A stretch of DNA of 15,799 bases from an uncultured Acetobacteraceae bacterium (GTDB taxonomy: Bacteria > Pseudomonadota > Alphaproteobacteria > Acetobacterales > Acetobacteraceae), in assembly GCA_937874445.1 (NCBI GenBank), contig CALNAL010000136.1, positions 1-15,799 of the forward strand. The letters are read 5' to 3'. A model generated the notes under the pieces. That model did not search any database and had not been told where the DNA came from. It worked only from the letters and a program-made list of their open reading frames with translations. The translations under genes were made by a program, and so were the position numbers. This document shows positions 13,291 to 15,799 of the stretch, piece by piece (position 1 is the stretch's first letter; each line of letters begins with the position of its first letter).

Positions 13291-14229
13291 ATGACCACGG
13301 CCGCGCCTTACCGGGCCGGCGTCGCGCGGGTCGTGGTGGCAGATGCCGCCGGGCAGGCCAGCGCCGTTGTCTGGTACCCGACCTCCGTCCCGGAAGTCTC
13401 CTGGCAGGCCGGCCCCTTCGAGATCGCCGCCAGCCAGGGAGCCCCTGTGGCGGAGGGTCGCTTTCCCGTCGTGCTGCTGTCGCATGGCCGCCAGGGCGGG
13501 CCTCTCAGTCACCGCGACCTCGCGGCACACCTCGCCCGCGAGGGGTTCATCGTGATCGCCCCGACGCACCTGGGAGATGCTGCCGGCCTGCCGCTCGCCA
13601 CCAGCCAAAGCCAGGTGCTGAGAAGCCGGCCGCGCCAGGCGATCGCGGCGCTCGACTCGGCCCTGCAGGACGAACGCTTCGCCTCTCATGCCGATCCTGC
13701 CCGTATCGGCATGATCGGCTATTCGGCCGGCGGCTATACCGGGCTCATCCTGGCAGGGGCCAAACCGGATTTCGCACTTGCCGCCGCCTACTGCCAGGCG
13801 GACGGTCGCGACGATACGGGCTCCTGCGGACCCGCCGGCAACTCTTCGGCCGGGGTGCCTGAGGAGCTGACAACCTGGCAAGCCCCGTCCGAGCCCCGCC
13901 TGAAGGCGCTCGTGCTTCTCGATCCGCTCGCAACGATGTTCGACGCTGCCGGTCTCGCCGGCGTCAGAATGCCGGTGCTGCTCTATCGGCCGCAGGACGA
14001 CACCTACATGAAGGCCGGAGCCAATGCCCGCGCACTTGCCAGGAACCTGCCGCATCCACCGCAGGAGATCCTGGTGCCGGGGCGCCATTTCGTTTTCGTC
14101 GATCCATGCCCGCAAAAAGTCGCGGCCGAAGCCGCCATGATCTGCCGTGACGAACCCGGCATCGACCGGGCGGTCCTCCACCGCAAAATGGAAAATGAGA
14201 TTGCGGTCTTTCTGAAAAAATACTTGTGA
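13291..14229 (+). CDS. Dienelactone-hydrolase-like alpha/beta hydrolase
   Basis: Predicted serine hydrolase of 312 residues, close to the group of predicted dienelactone hydrolases (COG4188 type). The fold signatures are VVLLSHGRQGG (oxyanion region, 60-70), GMIGYSAGGYT with nucleophile S145, an acid near D236/D237 in YRPQDDTY, and H266 in PGRHFVF. Cysteines C168 and C179 could form a disulfide, which would fit export. The first ATG, 13291, has no ribosome-binding site. The same frame just upstream encodes RAFCLAAFTLFCVIFSWT, a signal-peptide-like segment, but with no ATG, GTG or TTG before a stop at 13141. The true start is therefore probably further upstream, with a non-standard start codon (ACG at 13231 follows a G-run) or a sequence error. 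Substrate unknown. Confidence 0.85.
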   Translation: MTTAAPYRAGVARVVVADAAGQASAVVWYPTSVPEVSWQAGPFEIAASQGAPVAEGRFPVVLLSHGRQGGPLSHRDLAAHLAREGFIVIAPTHLGDAAGLPLATSQSQVLRSRPRQAIAALDSALQDERFASHADPARIGMIGYSAGGYTGLILAGAKPDFALAAAYCQADGRDDTGSCGPAGNSSAGVPEELTTWQAPSEPRLKALVLLDPLATMFDAAGLAGVRMPVLLYRPQDDTYMKAGANARALARNLPHPPQEILVPGRHFVFVDPCPQKVAAEAAMICRDEPGIDRAVLHRKMENEIAVFLKKYL

Positions 14230-14240
14230 CGGGAGGAGCC

Positions 14241-14260
14241 GGAAAAAGGCGTTCTTTTCC
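14241..14260. repeat. Hairpin after the hydrolase gene
   Basis: GGAAAA (14241-14246) and TTTTCC (14255-14260) form a 6-bp stem with an 8-base loop just past the hydrolase stop codon. It is the first of three hairpins in the convergent spacer. Confidence 0.4.
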
Positions 14261-14283
14261 CGGAACCAAGAAGGCTGTGTTCA

Positions 14284-14317
14284 TTTGGCTCCGTGGCTGA
14301 AACCGCGCGGAGCCAAA
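14284..14317. repeat. 10-bp inverted repeat in the convergent spacer
   Basis: TTTGGCTCCG (14284-14293) and CGGAGCCAAA (14308-14317) are perfect complements with a 14-base loop. No T-run follows on the + strand. It sits between a + strand hydrolase and minus-strand hisC and is probably part of a composite terminator. Confidence 0.6.
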
Positions 14318-14330
14318 CGAACAAAGTCCT

Positions 14331-14362
14331 TTTTGCTTCTTTTTCCTTCAGGAAAAAGAAGC
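14331..14362. terminator. Bidirectional terminator between the hydrolase and hisC
   Basis: GCTTCTTTTTCC (14335-14346) and GGAAAAAGAAGC (14351-14362) form a perfect 12-bp stem with a TTCA tetraloop. On the minus strand AAAAAG follows the stem; on the + strand the bases after it are pyrimidine-rich (CTTCCTTTCTCC). It lies 26 bases past the hisC stop codon and suits the convergent arrangement. Confidence 0.65.
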
Positions 14363-14387
14363 CTTCCTTTCTCCTCCCTCGCCACGC

Positions 14388-15455
14388 TCAGTCGTTGCGG
14401 GCGAGGATTTCCGCCAGGGCCTCCACCAGCCGGCCGATCTCGCCCTCCGAGCCCACGGTGATGCGCAGGAAGTCGGCGATCCGCGGGGCTGCGAAATGCC
14501 GCACCAGCACCCCGCGCGCGCGCAGGGCCTGTGCCAGTGCCGGCCCGGCCCGGTCCGGATGGCGCGCGAACACGAAATTGGCGCTCGAAGGCAGCACCTC
14601 GAAGCCGAGCCGTTCCAGGGCTTCGGTGAGGGCGGCGCGATTGCCCATCACCGCGGCGCGGCCGTGCTGGAAATAGGCCTCGTCTTCCACCGAGGCGATC
14701 GCCCCGGCCTGGGCGGGCCGGCCCAGCGGGTAGGAGTTGAAGCTGTCCTTGACCCGCGTCAGGCCCTCGATCAGCCCGGCCTCGCCGATCGCGTAGCCCA
14801 CGCGCAATCCGGCCAGCGCGCGCGACTTGGAGAAGGTACGCACCACCAGCAGGTTGGGATGGGTGGCAAGCAGGGGGAGCGCCGTCTCCCCGCCGAAGTC
14901 CACGTAGGCCTCGTCGATCACCACCGCGGATTCCGCGCGCCCCTCCGCCAGCCGGGCGATGTCCCCGAGCGGCAGGGCGATGCCGGTGGGCGCGTTGGGG
15001 TTGGCCAGGATGACCGGACCGGGCTGCCCGAGATAGTCGTCCACCCGCACGCGCATCGCATCGTCCAGCGGCACCTCGGCGTGGGCGATGCCCAGCAGGC
15101 GGCAATAGACGGGGTAGAAGCTGTAGGTCACGTCGGGGAAGCGCACCGGCTCCGGCTGGCGCAGCAGGGCGGCGAAGGTGTGGGCCAGCACCTCGTCGGA
15201 GCCGTTGCCGAGGAACACCTGTTCCGGGGCGACCCCGTGGTAGGCCGCCAGCACCTCGCGCAGCCGGGTGGCCCGCGGGTCGGGGTAGAGGCGCAGCCGC
15301 GCGTCGGCCGCCTCCCGGATGGCGGCGAGGGCCTTCGGCGAGGGACCGAAGGGGTTCTCGTTGGTATTGAGCTTCACCAGATCCGGGATGCGCGGCTGCT
15401 CGCCGGGCACGTAGGGCGAGAGCCCCCTCGCCAGTTCCGACCAGAACGGGTTCAT
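14388..15455 (-). CDS. hisC: Histidinol-phosphate aminotransferase
   Basis: PLP-dependent class I/II aminotransferase that turns imidazole-acetol phosphate and glutamate into histidinol phosphate in histidine synthesis; some homologues also serve Phe/Tyr synthesis. The 355 residues are the usual length. KLNTNENPFGPSP (28-40) is the HisC hallmark. Other sites are NGSDEVL (84-90), N154 in NPNAPTG, D181 and Y184 in VIDEAYVDF, the Schiff-base lysine K210 in TFSKSRALAGLRVGYA, and R331 in LRITVGSE. The ATG at 15455 overlaps the stop of the preceding hydrolase gene by four bases (ATGA), with GGGGG ahead, so the two are translationally coupled. No other his gene is nearby in the window. Confidence 0.95.
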   Translation of the reverse strand: MNPFWSELARGLSPYVPGEQPRIPDLVKLNTNENPFGPSPKALAAIREAADARLRLYPDPRATRLREVLAAYHGVAPEQVFLGNGSDEVLAHTFAALLRQPEPVRFPDVTYSFYPVYCRLLGIAHAEVPLDDAMRVRVDDYLGQPGPVILANPNAPTGIALPLGDIARLAEGRAESAVVIDEAYVDFGGETALPLLATHPNLLVVRTFSKSRALAGLRVGYAIGEAGLIEGLTRVKDSFNSYPLGRPAQAGAIASVEDEAYFQHGRAAVMGNRAALTEALERLGFEVLPSSANFVFARHPDRAGPALAQALRARGVLVRHFAAPRIADFLRITVGSEGEIGRLVEALAEILARND

Positions 15456-15748
15456 GCCGCCCCCATCCCGCCCGCCGGGGCTGTCCGCGGGGGCTGATAG
15501 ACGACGAAGCCGCCGATCGCATCCATCAGGGCCTCCGGTTCGTCGGAGCGCACCGAATGGGCGGAATCCTCGAAGATGCGCAGATCCGAGCCGGGGATCA
15601 GCCGGTGCATCTCCTCGGAGAACTCCGGGGCGCAGATCCAGTCGTGCCGCCCGGCGATGATGAGGGTGGGGGCGGTGATGTTCTTCAGTTCCGGGCGCAG
15701 GTCGTAGTGCTCCAGCCAGCCGCCGGGAGCGAAGGCGCGGTTGAGCGC
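15452..15748 (-). CDS. Alpha/beta hydrolase, C-terminal part only
   Basis: The last 98 residues of an alpha/beta hydrolase (S33 / proline-iminopeptidase or BioH-like type). The strand-loop with the acid (TAPTLIIAGRHDWICAP, D36 of this fragment) and the histidine loop (FEDSAHSVRSDEP, H64) are intact. The nucleophile part is missing because the contig ends. Apparent upstream residues MSRGLGDVYKRQ are translated adapter, not protein. The gene overlaps hisC by four bases. Substrate cannot be judged from this fragment. Confidence 0.85.
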   Translation of the reverse strand, partial: ALNRAFAPGGWLEHYDLRPELKNITAPTLIIAGRHDWICAPEFSEEMHRLIPGSDLRIFEDSAHSVRSDEPEALMDAIGGFVVYQPPRTAPAGGMGAA

Positions 15749-15799
15749 CTGTCTCTTATACACATCTCCGAGCCCACGAGACATGCGCAGATCTCGTAT
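15749..15799. other. Illumina Nextera adapter and index (not genomic)
   Basis: CTGTCTCTTATACACATCT (15749-15767) is the transposase mosaic end. CCGAGCCCACGAGAC (15768-15782) is the Read 2 adapter. ATGCGCAG (15783-15790) is an i7 index, and ATCTCGTAT (15791-15799) begins the P7 sequence. The genomic sequence ends at 15748. Confidence 0.98.

Noticed and set aside
15749..15784. ATG at 15784 as start of the last hydrolase gene
   Set aside because: The ATG and the following eleven codons derive from the index and adapter.

Overview
The window is high-GC DNA with densely packed genes. Gene content and codon style suggest an alphaproteobacterium, perhaps of the Acetobacteraceae. That placement is an inference from composition, not from a marker gene. 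The final 51 bases (15749-15799) are not genomic. They are an Illumina Nextera transposase adapter followed by an index and the start of the P7 primer, so this is the raw end of an assembled contig.

Layout. 127-1827 (-): a membrane methyl-accepting chemotaxis protein with an AT-rich leader. 2141-7494 (-): a tight six-gene cluster transcribed right to left: an IclR-type regulator, an OPT-family transporter, a DUF1177 protein, an AroM-family protein, the Asp-dipeptidase PepE and an Asp/Glu/hydantoin-type racemase. 7724-8825 (-): a stand-alone HypA nickel chaperone behind a cysteine-rich DUF1847 protein. 8989-10011 (-): a secreted esterase resembling Alcaligenes esterase 713. 10097-10813 (-) and 10959-11822 (+): a divergent pair, a CBS-CBS-BON protein and a tandem universal stress protein, sharing a promoter region with an FNR/FixK-type box. 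11978-12718 (+): a LuxR-type regulator with a degenerate receiver domain. 12969-13226 (+): a small unknown protein. 13291-14229 (+): a dienelactone-hydrolase-like enzyme whose signal peptide seems to lie upstream of its first ATG. 14388-15455 (-): hisC, overlapping the tail of an alpha/beta hydrolase cut off by the adapter.

The most interesting unit is the six-gene cluster. The spacers are 2-18 bases, or the genes overlap. The parts read as one pathway: import of an oligopeptide (OPT), hydrolysis (PepE, and probably DUF1177, whose conserved acidic and histidine residues fall in the order expected of a clan-MH zinc peptidase), and two enzymes with the paired-cysteine pattern of Asp/Glu racemases (AroM and the racemase). 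I infer a salvage system for aspartyl or D-/modified-amino-acid peptides under control of the first-gene IclR protein. A 39-bp nested dyad element just upstream of iclR is its likely operator. No experimental function for the whole set is known to me.

The USP/CBS-BON pair looks like a low-oxygen stress module. No tRNA, rRNA, CRISPR array, transposase or phage gene was seen.
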